In this document: piece by piece, positions 1 through 10,495 of the stretch
How positions within the stretch are numbered: position 1 is the first letter of the stretch
Layout: every line of letters begins with the position of its first letter
Origin: Effrenium voratum
Lineage: Eukaryota > Sar > Dinophyceae > Suessiales > Symbiodiniaceae
Direction of reading: 5' to 3'
Length of the DNA stretch: 64,000 bases
Assembly (NCBI GenBank): GCA_963377175.1
Contig: CAUJNA010001446.1
Coordinates: forward strand, 1,564,065-1,628,064
Position numbers and translations under genes: made by a program
Notes under the pieces: model-generated
Told to the model about the DNA's origin: nothing
Database searches by the model: none
Seen by the model: only the letters and a program-made list of their open reading frames with translations

Positions 1-560
1 CGGGCTACAGCCCGGCCAAAGGGAGCCTGTTTTAGGGGCACTGCAGCTGGAACTGCTGCGGGGTGGGCTTCGCCCAAACCATCGTTGAGGTTAGTCTCAA
101 TTGTCTCACCCAAATCTGAAGGCAGCAGTTTTGTTAAGGGAGCTCTTTTCGGGGAACTGCAGCTGGAGTTTTTTTTCCCGGGGCTACAGTTTGGCCAAAG
201 GGAACCTGTTTCAGGGGCACTGCAGCTGGTACTTCTGCGAGGATTCGCCCAATTTGTCGTTGAGAAAAATCTGACGCAAATCTGAAGACAGCACTTTTGT
301 TAAGGGAACCTTTTCAGGGGAACTGCAGCTGGAACTGTTGCGGATCAACCCTTTGTTTTTTTCCCCCGAGGGTACTGTTTCGGCAAAAGGGAGCCTTTTT
401 GTGGGACCGGGCCGCCACATCGCCCCAAAAAGGGTTCGTGTTTCAGTCATTTTCATGGAGCCCCTTCTTTGGTAACTCAAGCTTCCACTGCTGCGGGGGA
501 CGTTTTGGGAAGGTAAAACTCAAAGCGAGCGTTTTGAAGCTCGCTTCACGCGCCTCTTTG
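1..560. repeat. ~180 bp tandem satellite, end of array
   Basis: A unit beginning GGGCTACAG...GGCCAAAGGGA recurs at about 2, 181 and 368, so the period is about 180 bp. Inside each unit the motif GGGG(C/A)ACTGCAGCTGGA returns every ~90 bp, so the unit is itself a diverged dimer. The array probably continues to the left of the window. Short ORFs inside it are products of the repeat and are not called. Confidence 0.75.
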
Positions 561-1255
561 TTTTCAATTGACCCTGAGAGGTGAGTAGAAGGCGAGGCTC
601 ACAGAAGCCAAGAGCATCCTTTTTGTTCAGCTTTTTTCGCGATGAACGCTCGCGCTCAAAGAAAAATCTGTGACGATTCATTGACATAATATCCCTCAGA
701 AACCTTTTGTTTGTTTAACAGGATTTGCCCTTGAACATTGGTTGTGGGGGCCAGCCAAGTCGATTTTGAAGGGCAACAGCTTTTCTCAGGGAACTAGGAA
801 CACTTGCGAAGCAACGAGTAGCAGAGGCCACTCAGTGTTGAAGCATTTAAGAACTCAAGCTGGACGGTCGTTTGAGACAATTTCAGTTTGTTATGCGTGT
901 GTCCCCCTTAGATGTTTAAGGGAAACAAAGGAAGCATTTTAGTTCCCTCATGGCACAGGGTTGGAAGAACTGTTCGCTTTTCTTAGGGTTATGTTCGTTG
1001 CTCTCGCTCCAGCCCCCCAAATGTTGATCATTACCGTCCACATTAAAACGCTAAGCAAATTTGTTAGTCATTTCCTACTACCCTTAAGGGCCCTTAGGGG
1101 TAGAATTATTACGGGGCGCTCCCGTACACTGAGCCCACCCGGGCTCGAGGTATCAGGTGATGGAGACGTAGGCCGCCTGCGCAAACAGAGAGCTGACAAA
1201 ACTTAAAGGCTAAAGCTAGGGAACCCCGCCTCCACCCTTTCCCAGCCCTTTCAGC

Positions 1256-1552
1256 TTGAACACTAGCCTCAAGGCTTGGCCCCACCTTTTTTTCCTCAAG
1301 ACTGGATCTCCTAGAAACACCTCTCCCCCCACCAAACAACTGAGCGAAAATCGCGAAAGGATCTCAATAGCTGGCTTGCGCAGGTGGATCAGAACGGCCA
1401 GCACCGTCTTTGCAGTCTACGTTCACCAAGACCGGGAAGAACACTTTCTGTTTAGACGAGTGCAACTTTCCCAGCAACAAGCGCAGCGCCAACAGAAGAA
1501 CATGTTGCAGACAACGATGGTGTTTGATTCCCGGGCCAAGTCGCTGCAGGCG
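1256..1552 (+). CDS. possible 5' exon of the 1.4-8.6 kb hypothetical locus
   Basis: The frame ending at 1552 encodes a basic, Gln-rich stretch (motif QLSQQQAQRQQKNMLQ). A possible donor GTTGGG follows at 1553, and the next exon starts at 1616 after an acceptor TTGGCAG; the join is phase 0. The true 5' limit is unknown; only about 1380-1552 looks coding. No domain was recognised. Confidence 0.4.
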
Positions 1553-1615
1553 GTTGGGAGCTAAGATCTTAACACAGCATCTTTCAAAACGATTTGAACA
1601 ATAGTTGTTTGGCAG

Positions 1616-2355
1616 GCTGCAAATGGGGACACCTTGGACTACAAGGCTGCCTTTTTGAAAGCAATTGAGGAGTACAACATGTTTGGCAGCGCTGCCAGCA
1701 ACCTCAAGCTTCAAGTGGACCAAGCCTCTGCTTTGCGCATGTATGGTCTGAAGGTTACTTGGCTTGACAGTTTAGAACGCACGCACGGCTTAGACGTTTG
1801 ATCCTGGTTGTAGGTCGGATTGTCCGCGAAAGTGTGGGCTGCAGTGGAGCGCCATTTCCACATGTTCCGGGTCGAGCGGTCAGGCTCACGTTGTACTGTG
1901 TGCGGAAACGATTTGGTTGTTAGCTTCTCAGATTGGCACTTGTTGGAAAAACTTGGCTGCCCCCTGAAGCTTTTGGGCGAGAGCACCTACTGGATGAGCG
2001 ATGGCTTCTTGGCGGAATGTCTCGTACGGCTGGAGATGGATGCTGGCAAAAAATCACTTACATGACGGAGAAGAAGCAGGAGTTGTTCGTCGAGCGGGTG
2101 ATGCTTTTGCATGGCTTGGCGATTCGCAGAAGCAGCGTGCACTCGCAAAATGTTCGGCTAAGTGCTGCCCAATGGTCCAAAGAGGTGGACACAGCGTGCG
2201 TCGGGCAGTACATCCTCGAGCAAATGGCGGACGCGCGTGATGCGCAATCAAAAGAGGTCTTTGACGAAAAAGCCATCGAGTTGGCGCGCACGAGGTTCCT
2301 TGAGGGGCCCTTTGGCTTGGAACAGTTTGCTTGTTGTAGCGATGGCTTTTGTCTA
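1616..2355 (+). pseudogene. decayed hypothetical protein, N-terminal part with CxxC motif
   Basis: From an acceptor at 1615 the frame reads through ANGDTLDYKAAFLKAIEEYN and on to VTWLDSLERTHGLDV, then meets in-frame TGA and TAG at about 1801 and 1813. It resumes in the same frame (SAKVWAAVERHFHMF, then CTVCGNDL, a possible zinc-binding pair). At about 2047, in a run of six A, the frame shifts by one base and continues (ITYMTEKKQELFVERV... to LEQFACC). The smooth protein character on both sides of each break suggests one ancestral ORF. Two stops and a frameshift argue for a pseudogene, although assembly errors in homopolymers could explain the frameshift. I have an impression of a large multicopy dinoflagellate hypothetical family, but this is unverified. 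Confidence 0.55.
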
Positions 2356-2419
2356 AGTTTATTGCCCGGCTTTGTTTTGTGCTGTTAACGTTTCATGTCA
2401 CTGCCAGGGACTACATAGA

Positions 2420-2867
2420 CGACTTGTCCACCCACCTGACCGCGAGTGACACGGGCTTCCGACCCAATGCCACGTCCATGTGGATGGAAAGCCTCCCACA
2501 GCAAAGCGACAAGGCTGCTGTGGATTCAGCGCTGACTGCCGCGGAGGACAAAATCGCTGAGTTCGACACAAACCGGTCGAGTGCAGCGTGGCAATCAGAC
2601 ACATTGAAGCTCTGCCGTGATGCCAGCATGTGCGCGAAGTTGCTTCAATCGGCAGAGTCGTCTGAGCGGAACCAACGGCTGGCAAAGCTCACGCACCTCA
2701 AGGAGCAGAATCAGATTGGCGCTCAGGTGATTTTTGCGTATTCCCAGGAGCACTGCCGGCACATTGCCTTGTGCACCCCTGACGCCGACGTGCAGCTGAA
2801 CGAGGTCTGTCGTCAAAATCTGACCCTTATTGTGATTGAGTCGGCTATTTTTTGTGGTCTGGCGTAG
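2420..2867 (+). CDS. exon of hypothetical locus
   Basis: After the acceptor TGTCACTGCCAG at 2408-2419 the frame runs DYIDDLSTHLTASDTGFRPN and onward for about 150 codons to a TAG near 2867. A donor-like GTGATT at about 2728 (after GGCGCTCAG) may end the exon earlier. Composition is mixed helical and charged with two Cys-containing segments. The preceding ~60 bp (2357-2419) contain stops in this frame and behave as a short intron. Function not recognised. Confidence 0.5.
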
Positions 2868-2869
2868 GG

Positions 2870-3520
2870 GTTGCTAGTTTAGGCGAGTTGGTTGTCGCTA
2901 GGGGTTTGTCAGCTAGTTGATGAAGGGTCGTTCTGTTTCGCTCTGGACGGATTGTTTGTTTGTTGGTTGGCTGGCTGGCTGGTCTGGTTCCTATGGTTCT
3001 TGTCTGGGCTCAAACTCGCTTGCTCGGTTTGTTTGGTTGGTTGGTTGGTTGGTTGGTCTTTTGTTTGCTTGCTTGCTGGCTGGCTGGCTGGCTTGGTTTG
3101 ATTGACTGGCTTGCTTGGCTTGCATGGATTGCTTGGCTTGCTTGGATTGCTTGCCTTGCTTGCCCCTTGCTTGGCTTGCTTGGCTTGCTTGGCTTGCTTG
3201 GGTTGCTTGCTTGGGTTGCTTGCTTGCTTACTTGCTTGCTTGCTTGCTTGCTTGCTTGCCTGCTTGCTTGCTCCCTTGGCTGCTTGTGTCCTGCTCGCTC
3301 GGCTGCTTGCAGCTCTGCTTGCTTCCTGGCTTGCTTTGCTGGCTGGCATGCTGGCTTGCAGGCTGCTTGCATTGCGTCTTGATGGCTGGTTGGCTTGATG
3401 GCTTGCTCTTTGTTGGTTGAGTTGGTTGGTGATGGGAGGGTGTCAAGTTGAATGTGTGCCTCGGCAGTGTGTGGGAACCGGCTTGTGGTCATAAGAAATG
3501 GTCTGTTCAATTCAAGCCCT
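2870..3520. repeat. (TTGG)/(CTTG) simple-repeat intron
   Basis: About 500 bp of TTGG, CTGG and GCTTGCTTGG iterations lie between two coding segments of the same strand. Every frame is open over parts of it (Leu/Cys/Trp-rich on +, Lys/Gln/Ser/Ala-rich on -), which produces long artefact ORFs. It ends in a polypyrimidine tract and CTTGCAG at about 3530, so it looks intronic. Confidence 0.7.
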
Positions 3521-3530
3521 AGCCCTTGCA

Positions 3531-4006
3531 GTTCCTGACCAACCTCTTCGGCGTGAATGGTGCGGTCATCATTTGGTGCGACTTCATGAAACTTGGGCGT
3601 GTCAATGGAAAGGAGCTTGATGACTATTCAACCCGTCTCAAAAAGGCTCTTGGCCGAAAGCCGGCTCACACGGTCGGGCTTGTGATTTGCCCGCACCTGA
3701 TCAGTGAGAAGGTCAAGTCCTTGAGAGGAGAAATGAGGCCTGAGATTCCAAACTTCACAGACTTGTCAAAACCTGAATTGCTTGTCGAGCATTTTCACTG
3801 TGGCTAGGAGGATTGAGGACAAGTTTGATGCGAAGGGATTGGACTCTTTCTACATCAGCCTGCGATGCGAACCGCCTCCCTTGCAGAAAAGGGTGCTCAT
3901 CCACTTCGGTGCCTGGGTGGTTATGTGCGACACTTGCGCTCCGGACAACATTTTCTACAACTCACTCTTGATGCAAGACAGGCAGGCTCCTTTCAGTGTC
4001 ATTTAA
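3531..4006 (+). pseudogene. exon of hypothetical locus with one frame break
   Basis: From acceptor CCCTTGCAG the frame reads FLTNLFGVNGAVIIWCDFMK and on to LSKPELLVEH. It is closed at about 3807 but continues one frame over (IFTVARRIEDKFDAKGLDSF... to CDTCAPDNIFYNSLL). The shift falls in TTTT at about 3791. The second part holds a CDTC pair. No domain assigned. Confidence 0.5.
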
Positions 4007-4116
4007 GGGGAAAATGTGTTTGTGTTCAATGGAAGTTCCCCCCCCCCCCAACCATATTGCTTGGGTCTGCCCAACAATCATTTCCCTGGTCAGGGCAATT
4101 AGGAACAGTTTGCCTT

Positions 4117-4968
4117 TCATGGCGGAGACCAACTATGTGGTTCCCACCGCTGGCAAAGATAGCGTGCCCCTCACCGCCGAGGGGCCTCGGCGACCTGGCT
4201 ATAAGGGTTCCGACGCAACACTCAAAACTTGGACCCTTTAGTGTCCAACCCAACCGCTGCCCGCCGCTGCCCAAACCCTTGCCTCCAAGGTCGCTGTCGG
4301 AAGCGCAGGAGTCCGCTCAGCTCCTGGCAGGCCAAGAGATGCCGCGATTCATTCTGGAGGCCCTGCTCCATGAGTTGCCGATATCCAGCAAAGTCTGTGG
4401 GGTGGTCAATTTCACTCCCTATGACGGACATTTGGAGCATGTGTGTGCTCATTGGAGGGCTGACCATGGAACGGGAAGTTTCCTCCTCAAGTCCTTTTCC
4501 ATCAGCCCCAATGTGGATGCCGTGACGTTCTCAGAACGTGTGTTGCTCAACGAGTTGCTGAAGGACTGCGAGGGTCAAACACTGCTTTCTAGGAACATAC
4601 TTGACGATTTTTCTCCCACAGTTCAGTTCAAGCTTCAGTGAATCCCAAGCACCACCGTTGATACGCTGCTCGAGGAATGGAAAGTCGCCTCGCCCCTCTT
4701 TGCCAACTGCCGGAAATATGAGCCCAATCCTAGCCAGCTACCTGGCGTTCGCCTGAAAGACTTCCCCATGAAGTTTGTACAGGTGTCCGACGAGGGCAAA
4801 GGTCAGTTCAAGTTCAGTTTGCCCAGCAGCGTGCGGGGTCTTTATGCGAATGACCCGTTACACTGTGAAGAATGGCTCAAGCTCATTTCCGACTTTGACA
4901 CGAAGCGGCCTGACAGCAAATTCTGTGAAGCTCAAGGGTGTACCTCTTTAAACCTCAGTCAATTGTAA
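4117..4968 (+). pseudogene. exon(s) of hypothetical locus with in-frame stop
   Basis: A segment around 4120-4240 (MAETNYVVPTAGKDSVPL) leads by a frame change into SEAQESAQLLAGQEMPRFIL...TPYDGHLEHV up to VQFKLQ. A TGA at about 4642 interrupts, and the same frame continues as TVDTLLEEWKVASPLFANC...FPMKFVQVSDEGKGQFKFSL to TAA at 4968. The reading on both sides of the TGA is equally protein-like. Either a short intron hides the stop or the locus is decaying. Confidence 0.5.
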
Positions 4969-5057
4969 TCATCTTGTTACTGGTCTCGATCCTGCGTAGC
5001 AGAAACCACTTTTCGCCACACCCCCCATTTTGGCGTAACGAAGGTTCAAGATCACGC

Positions 5058-5302
5058 AGGCCGTGGTGGTTGATACCCCGCCTCTGGCAGATGAGCCCGC
5101 GATGCCACCTTGGGAGAACGAGCCAGCAACGCTGGACAAGTTGCTGGAGGAGTACATTGTGGAAAACAAATTCAGTGCCGCCGTGCCAGGCGGAATTCTG
5201 TATTTGACAAACTCTGCCACCAGGGACAACAAAACCTTTGGAACAGAGCCCGGCCAGCGCTTCAAGCTCTGGTTGGTTGCTTGGCGAAACACTTTCATGT
5301 AA
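5058..5302 (+). CDS. exon of hypothetical locus
   Basis: The frame after acceptor TCACGCAG (about 5057) reads VVDTPPLADEPAMPPWENEP and then LDKLLEEYIVENKFSAAVPG, ending at TAA 5302 unless a donor precedes it. LDKLLEEY echoes VDTLLEEW of the upstream segment, which suggests an internal protein repeat. Function unknown. Confidence 0.5.
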
Positions 5303-5384
5303 AATAGGCGCTGACCTCCTGTGTCACATCCTGATCAAAACCTGCGGGAAACACCACATGTCAGTTGACACACTGTTTTGAAAC

Positions 5385-5862
5385 ATGATCTATCTCAACC
5401 ACGAGGCTGCTCATACCAATTTGGAGCTCGATCCCGCGGAGTACACGATTGCTCATGGCAAATCCGCTTTCTTGAAGCATGAGAAGTTGGCGAAGCTTCT
5501 CCGTGAGGGGGCAGGCTTGACTGTGAGAGTTGTTGCATCACATGTCTATGCCAAACAAACATCATTCAACTTGACCCTTTGCAATCCGCCATCATTTCAA
5601 GTTCAAGTACTGGATTTGCCTACTCCTCGCTGCCTTCTCCCTCATGGAGGGATTGGAGGCTATGTTGGCCAAGCATGGCTTGCGGGCGGACAGGTTTGGC
5701 AAAACAGTTGGTGGTCTGAGAGTTCTCGAGGGTTGGCGCGAGCAAGCCGTTACTAAACAGGAAGCTGGTCACTTTTTATTCAGAATAGTCCGTGGCTACC
5801 GTTGTCTTCAAGTCCTAGTCATGGTTGTCAAGGAATGTTGTTTGCCTTCAACAGTTCTCTAG
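5385..5862 (+). CDS. exons of hypothetical locus (two frames)
   Basis: Two overlapping open segments follow one another. The first is MIYLNHEAAHTNLELDPAEY with a Lys-rich helix (KHEKLAKLLREGAG). The second, starting around 5620, is MEGLEAMLAKHGLRADRFGK then LEGWREQAVTKQEAG. They need a splice or a frame correction between about 5560 and 5640; no clear site was chosen. Confidence 0.45.
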
Positions 5863-5870
5863 CCTACAGG

Positions 5871-6771
5871 ACATAGAGAAGATGATGTCGGACAGCCCTG
5901 GAGCTGCAGCGACTCCAACCAACCAGAGAACAACGGCCACGCCCTCGCCAAGCCCGTTGCCCTTCAACTCAAGCTCCCCAAATGGCGCAGCGTCAAATCC
6001 AAATCTCAGCCCCAAGGACCAGGAGGGCCTGCAGAGCAAAATACAGGAAGCAAAGGCTACCCTCAAGACAACAAAGAAGGAGGACAAGTCCGCTGCAAAG
6101 GAGGCAGTGAACTTGCTCAAGCAATCTTTGCCTACTGGGGGGGGGCCAGCTGGTGAGTCCAACAAGGACCTGCCCTCGCAGGGTCGTGGCAAAGCCCGTG
6201 GTCGTGGCCGGGGCCGCGGCCGTGACGGCGATGGCGGCGGCGAAGGCAAGGACCTTGGCAGCGGGCAGGGGCGAGGCCGAGGCAGCAAGAAGAAGCAAGT
6301 GGAAACCAAGCCTAAAGGACCCAAAAATCAGGAGGGGGCGCTCGACTCGGACGAGGATTTGGCTTCGGGCACCGACCTAGACGATGCTTCAACCCTCAAC
6401 CTTGGCGAGTTTCCCAAGCCCCCGGAGAAGAAGACAAAGACCAAGACAAGGCCCAATCCCAAGCAGCCTCAGCCCAAGAAGAAGAAGACAAAGACCGAAC
6501 CCAAGGAGCCTCAGCCAAGCAGCGAGTTTCCCGAACCCCTGGAGAAGAAGCCAAAGACCGAACCCAAGGAGCCTCAGCCAAGCAGCGAATTTCCCGAGCC
6601 CCCCGAGAAGAAGAAAGAGACCGAACCCAAGAAGCCTCAGCCTACCAAACCCAAGCCTGCAAAAGCAAAGGCCAAGGCAGTGGCCAAGTCAAAGGCAAAA
6701 GCAGAAGCAACTAACAAGCGCAAGATCGACCAGAACGCGAAAGAAAAGGACAAGGGTGTGAATAAAACTGG
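5871..6771 (+). CDS. Lys/Pro/Glu-rich low-complexity exon
   Basis: The longest open segment of the locus. After acceptor AGTTCTCTAG it encodes a Ser/Pro region, a GR-repeat (RGRGRGRGRDGDGGG) and then about 170 residues of KK.KTEPKEPQPSSEFPEP-type repeats, ending KGVNKTG before a donor GTAAGAAG at about 6772. Disordered and highly basic with acidic patches, as in nucleic-acid- or chromatin-associated proteins; that role is inference only. Confidence 0.6.
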
Positions 6772-6842
6772 TAAGAAGACCATCCCTCTTCAAACTGTCA
6801 TTTGCCACAAATAACCCTTGAAGATTCCTGCCGTGCGCTAAA

Positions 6843-7006
6843 AGGACGGTGATGAGATTGGAACCAAAAAGTACGAGTCCAACCACAGCCTGCGGGATGC
6901 CTACCACAAGCACTTGAAGGAAGCCCGGGATCGCCTCGCCGCCGAGCACCCAGACAAGAGTGCGACCGAGATCTTGGCAGCAGCCCGTGCGGAGACCTTC
7001 GTCTAA
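6843..7006 (+). CDS. possible exon with stop codon
   Basis: After an AAAAG acceptor the frame reads KDGDEIGTKKYESNHSLRDA...HLKEARDRLAAEHPDKSATE and stops at TAA 7006. It is an amphipathic helical segment and could be the end of the Lys-rich protein; HMG-box-like character was considered but is not convincing. Confidence 0.45.
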
Positions 7007-7863
7007 ATTCAGTTGGGGTTCAGCTGAAAACAACAGTTATGTGCCCCAAAGATCTGTACAGCACGGTCAGGGTGGCTTAGGCCAAAGCCTCTGAAGTACG
7101 TACCGATCTTGGCCAGCTTTCCCGGATTGGCCTTCAAATTTCCCCTTTCTGAAGAAAAAGAAGATTGTCCCTCCCACATCGATGACCGCAATCAATATGC
7201 AATTTTAATTTCAGTGTCGCGCTTTGTCTCGACACGGAAAGTACGTGCGACGCATTGCAGTACTACAACGCATTGATCTTTGTTGGAGTACGGCGAGGGT
7301 GTTTTTTCCCTAACAACCTTGCTCGGGAAGAGGCTTGGAGTCGCTTGGAACCCTTAACCCTGAAAAAAGTAGGCCCACCAATTTTGAGCCCAGCCCCAAT
7401 CTTGAGGTGCAAGCGTGTTGGACTCATCCATAGGAATTGGTACCAACACATTGATGTCATCGACTAGCTAAGGTGGGCAACTCACCCTGCAAGAGCAGAG
7501 GCGATGTCCAAAATGACTGACAGCGAGTTGGCGAGGCGGCGGCTTCAAAGGTGAGGCCGCGGCCACCGAATGATCTCCTGCTGGGGCGAGGCCATCGCTG
7601 ACCTCGCACGCTTTGCGTACTAGGCAAAGTTTAGACTGGGGGTCCAAAGTCAAGCCGGCAGAGTGCAATCAAGGAAAATAGGGTTTGACTCCGTTTTGGC
7701 AAGTAAGGGCCATCGTCCAGCATGCTCGACGCCGGCTTTGACTTCTAGCGCAGTTTACTTTGGATAACTGTCATGTCAGCTTGCAATCGGGGAGAAAAGC
7801 GCTGCCATTTGCAAATTTTGACATTGTGCTGGAGCAGTCAGCCAGCACGCATAATGAAAAATC

Positions 7864-8583
7864 ATGGTCGCTGCTTCTGGCTGTGTTGCTGCCGCAGGTG
7901 GCACCCTGGACTATGGCTGCAATTGTGAGTGGCGTTCTGATTCTGACATTGTGGTGCTTGAGATTCAATCTGAGGGAAGCAAAAGCTGGAAGGATAGCCA
8001 GCCAAGCACCCTGAAATCTTTGATGGCCGAAATGCAGGATGCCGGCATCACAGACACTACGTTGTGCATGCATACAATGACTCCGCTCGCAGGCCTCGCT
8101 TGCTCTTTACTGCTGTTTACTTTGGGGCTGATGTGGAGTAGTGCTGTATGTTCACCCTGTGGCAGGTGATGAGGAAGGTGAGCAGCTTGAGGATGGCTTC
8201 ACTGTGAAGCCAAAGGACAAAAAATTGTTTATGACTTGGACCCCGGTTACATCCAACTACAAGTTCACCAATGCAGCCAGCATCTTTCCAGAAGCGGCGC
8301 CCTGGCTTGTAACGAAACTTGTTGGGCGGTTTTCGGATCAATTAACAGCTGTTTGTAACACATTTTGTCCCCATAAGCTCCACCCCTTGTGATGAACATA
8401 GGGTTTGTTTATTTTGGGTTGTTTTCCTCAAGCGCCCAGGTTTTGTCAAAGAGCCGGACATTGCGGCGGGTTTGGAGGGTGGCCTACTCCCAGTCAGAGA
8501 ACGAAGTGGCCCCTCGCAAACCACTCTATTTTCCACGAGAGCAAACTAAGCTCAATGAAGGCGATTGCATCCGCCTGTTGTGA
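7864..8583 (+). CDS. last exons of hypothetical locus
   Basis: Three segments in different frames look coding: LDYGCNCEWRSDSDIVVLEI (about 7905-8100), YVHPVAGDEEGEQLEDGFTV to FPEAAPWL (about 8140-8305, before a donor GTAACG) and RVWRVAYSQSENEVAPRKPL...YFPREQTKLNEGDCIRLL (about 8460-8583, ending TGA). They could be the C-terminus of the gene above or a separate gene. Confidence 0.45.
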
Positions 8584-9829
8584 AATGCGCAGAGCGCAGG
8601 TCCAACATTTTGACCATGTTTGCAAGCGCATCAATGGTGCCTTGTGGGGCTGTGGCACAGTCCATCAGTTTGACTGTGAAGGGGAGTCCCGTCAACAAGA
8701 AGCCGGATTGGAGCTGCCTAAAACAATAAGGGTGTGGCTGAGCGTCTTGGCGTGGCGCGGCCACAGCTGAGTGCCTTGAGCCAACTGCTTCGAGGCCTGG
8801 CCACAGTTCCTGAATCAAGAGACCCCAAAGTTGATGTCTTAACCCCAGGGCTTGATCTTGGAGCCAGGATTGAATCCCAATTGAATTTGCATATTCATGG
8901 AAGCGTGCCATCAGTATTGCAATTCCCTTTGTTGGAAGTAGGATGTGCGTAGGGTTTTAACTAAAACCAACAACCAAATGCAATGAAATTGCCACCAATT
9001 GAAACGAAATTCCCTTTAGATTAAAAAACAAATAGGGCACCTGGACCCGGAAGGGACTCCCTGGAGTTTCCTTCTGACCCTGTAAAAATGGTTGGTCATT
9101 ACCCAAAACTAACCTTTTTCTAGGGGTCATGGAGACTCCAGGTACCCTTAAGAATGCGGGATTGCCCTATAGTTGCAGAGTGAGCTCCAAATTCATTCAG
9201 GGCAGTTTGAGCAGCTATATATACCCTTTTGGCGTGGGTTTTCAATCGGACACCAGCCTCACTTGCCCTTGTTGGACACAGACAATTCTCAGGTGATAGC
9301 CTTTTCGGACCTCTGTTCGCTTTGGGCAAGCGAGGATATGGATGTAGTGTTCTGGGACAAAGGGAAACCACCAACAAATGGGGGGGTCCCTCAAAAACAA
9401 ACAAAAACCCATATCACGGGCACGCAACACAGAAAGTTGTTCAACTTGTTGTTTCAACGTTGGTCGACATTAAAGACATGCTAAAGACATGACGAGATCC
9501 CAGATTGGTATGTAATCTTTACACCTCATTCCACCAACATGAACCAAACAGCAACCAACAAGGAAGTACCACCTGGGCCTATTTTGAGGGGGTTCTGCCC
9601 AACATTTACTGGGCTTCGGTCTGGGAGCTGGGTGTTCAACAGCTATCCTGAATTACTTTGCCAGATAGTGGGTTGGTTTATTGTGGTGCCCCACCACGGG
9701 GCATTAAATTCCCTTGGTAGGACCCGCGCTGGGCGAGTTTTCAATTGTTCTTGGTTGGTACACTTTTTGTGAAGAAACAAGACACTTTGTTGAGCCACAA
9801 TATTTAAGCCCATAGCACCTCCCCCATAG
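8584..9829. other. intergenic/intronic, mostly unexplained
   Basis: About 8734-8950 is open on + (motif GVARPQLSALSQLLRGLATV) and on - and could hold an exon. One degenerate family A element lies at 9060-9142, the first introner-type copy in the window. The rest shows no recognisable structure. Confidence 0.4.
9060..9142. mobile_element. family A introner-like element, copy A1
   Basis: Family A has the inverted ends CCTGGAGTCTCC...GGAGACTCCAGG around a core GGTCATGACCCC...TTTTTGGGG; the usual length is ~95 bp. This copy is short and diverged at the left end. Confidence 0.6.
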
Positions 9830-10055
9830 AGCCTTTGGGTGGTGACGAATACTGTCTGGTTCCAGTGGTTGAAGAGCAAGCCTCTCCAGTGTCTGACCTT
9901 GATATCCCGCAGCAGGCACCAGAAGGCGCAGTACCAACCTCCCCGGAACCCCTGAAAGCTGCCCGAAGGCACCGTATAGAGTCTATCTGGGCCTATCAAC
10001 CCCACAGCTTTCAGCTGGGAAGCAAGCGAAGCAAGGAAGCCCGCCAAGGAGCCCA
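9830..10055 (+). CDS. hypothetical protein, exon 1 of 3 seen
   Basis: Acceptor CCCCCATAG at 9829, then PLGGDEYCLVPVVEEQASPV...EPLKAARRHRIESIWAYQ PHSFQLG up to ARQGA. The exon ends phase 2 at a GTTACT donor lying at the start of family J element J1. The segment SLKAA-x-H-x-E-x-W-A-x-PHSFQL reappears in an open frame near 27.85 kb with synonymous differences (AAA/AAG, TTT/TTC), which supports translation. No known domain; role unknown. Confidence 0.6.
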
Positions 10056-10195
10056 GTTACTTGGATCTTTGGCGAGGTTAGTAAGTTGTTGGTATGGGTT
10101 ACAACCCACTTAGCCTTTCAAAGAGGGCGGTTCACCCAGTCATTCGTGTGTATCCCATTTGGCCACTTGCCCACTTGGCGACATGAACATCCAAG
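10056..10195 (+). mobile_element. family J element J1 acting as intron
   Basis: Family J has palindromic ends ACTTGGATGTTCAACC.../...GAACATCCAAGT with an inner AGTAAGTAGGTTA / TAACCTACTTACT pair. Removing 10056-10195 (GT...AG) joins two open frames in phase 2. Confidence 0.65.
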
Positions 10196-10309
10196 TCGCC
10201 AGCTGCGGGGTTCAGATAGCCTCCCGGCAACTAACATAAAACCTGGACGTGTCTGTGGGTCCTTGGACCATTCTCCTCGGCAAGCGACCGTTTCCCTGTC
10301 AGGTTGCAG
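10196..10309 (+). CDS. hypothetical protein, exon 2
   Basis: Starts right after CATCCAAG of J1 and ends at the strong donor CAG|GTGAGA of K1. The one open frame (RQLRGSDSLPATNIKPGRVC...) is the one demanded by exon 1 (phase 2 in, phase 2 out). Ser/Pro/Arg-rich; no domain recognised. Confidence 0.6.
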
Positions 10310-10425
10310 GTGAGAAGGGTGGGTCAAAATTAAACCACCAGGATATGGACCGCAGGTTTTAGTCCCTGTTTCCATTTACCAGAGATCCATTTGGGGTACC
10401 TGTTTTTGACCCACAGCCATGTGAG
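10310..10425 (+). mobile_element. family K element K1 acting as intron
   Basis: Family K ends are TGGGTCAAAA...TTTTGACCCACAGCC. K1 is flanked by the 9-bp direct repeat GTGAGAAGG. The left copy supplies the GT donor and the right copy an AG acceptor (GTGAG|AAGG). Confidence 0.7.
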
Positions 10426-10495
10426 AAGGATGGGACGGTCTCTGAAACCGCCCACTTTTGCCCTGCTCGAACCCCCCGAGTTTTTTCGGTCCTAG
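10426..10495 (+). CDS. hypothetical protein, terminal exon
   Basis: In the frame set by exons 1-2 the sequence reads RRMGRSLKPPTFALLEPPEF and stops at TAG 10493-10495. An alternative acceptor at CCCACAG, nine bases earlier, keeps the same frame. Confidence 0.55.

Noticed and set aside
2909..3510. Ser/Gln/Lys/Ala-rich minus ORFs and Leu/Cys-rich plus ORFs
   Set aside because: Translation of TTGG/CTTG simple repeats inside an intron.
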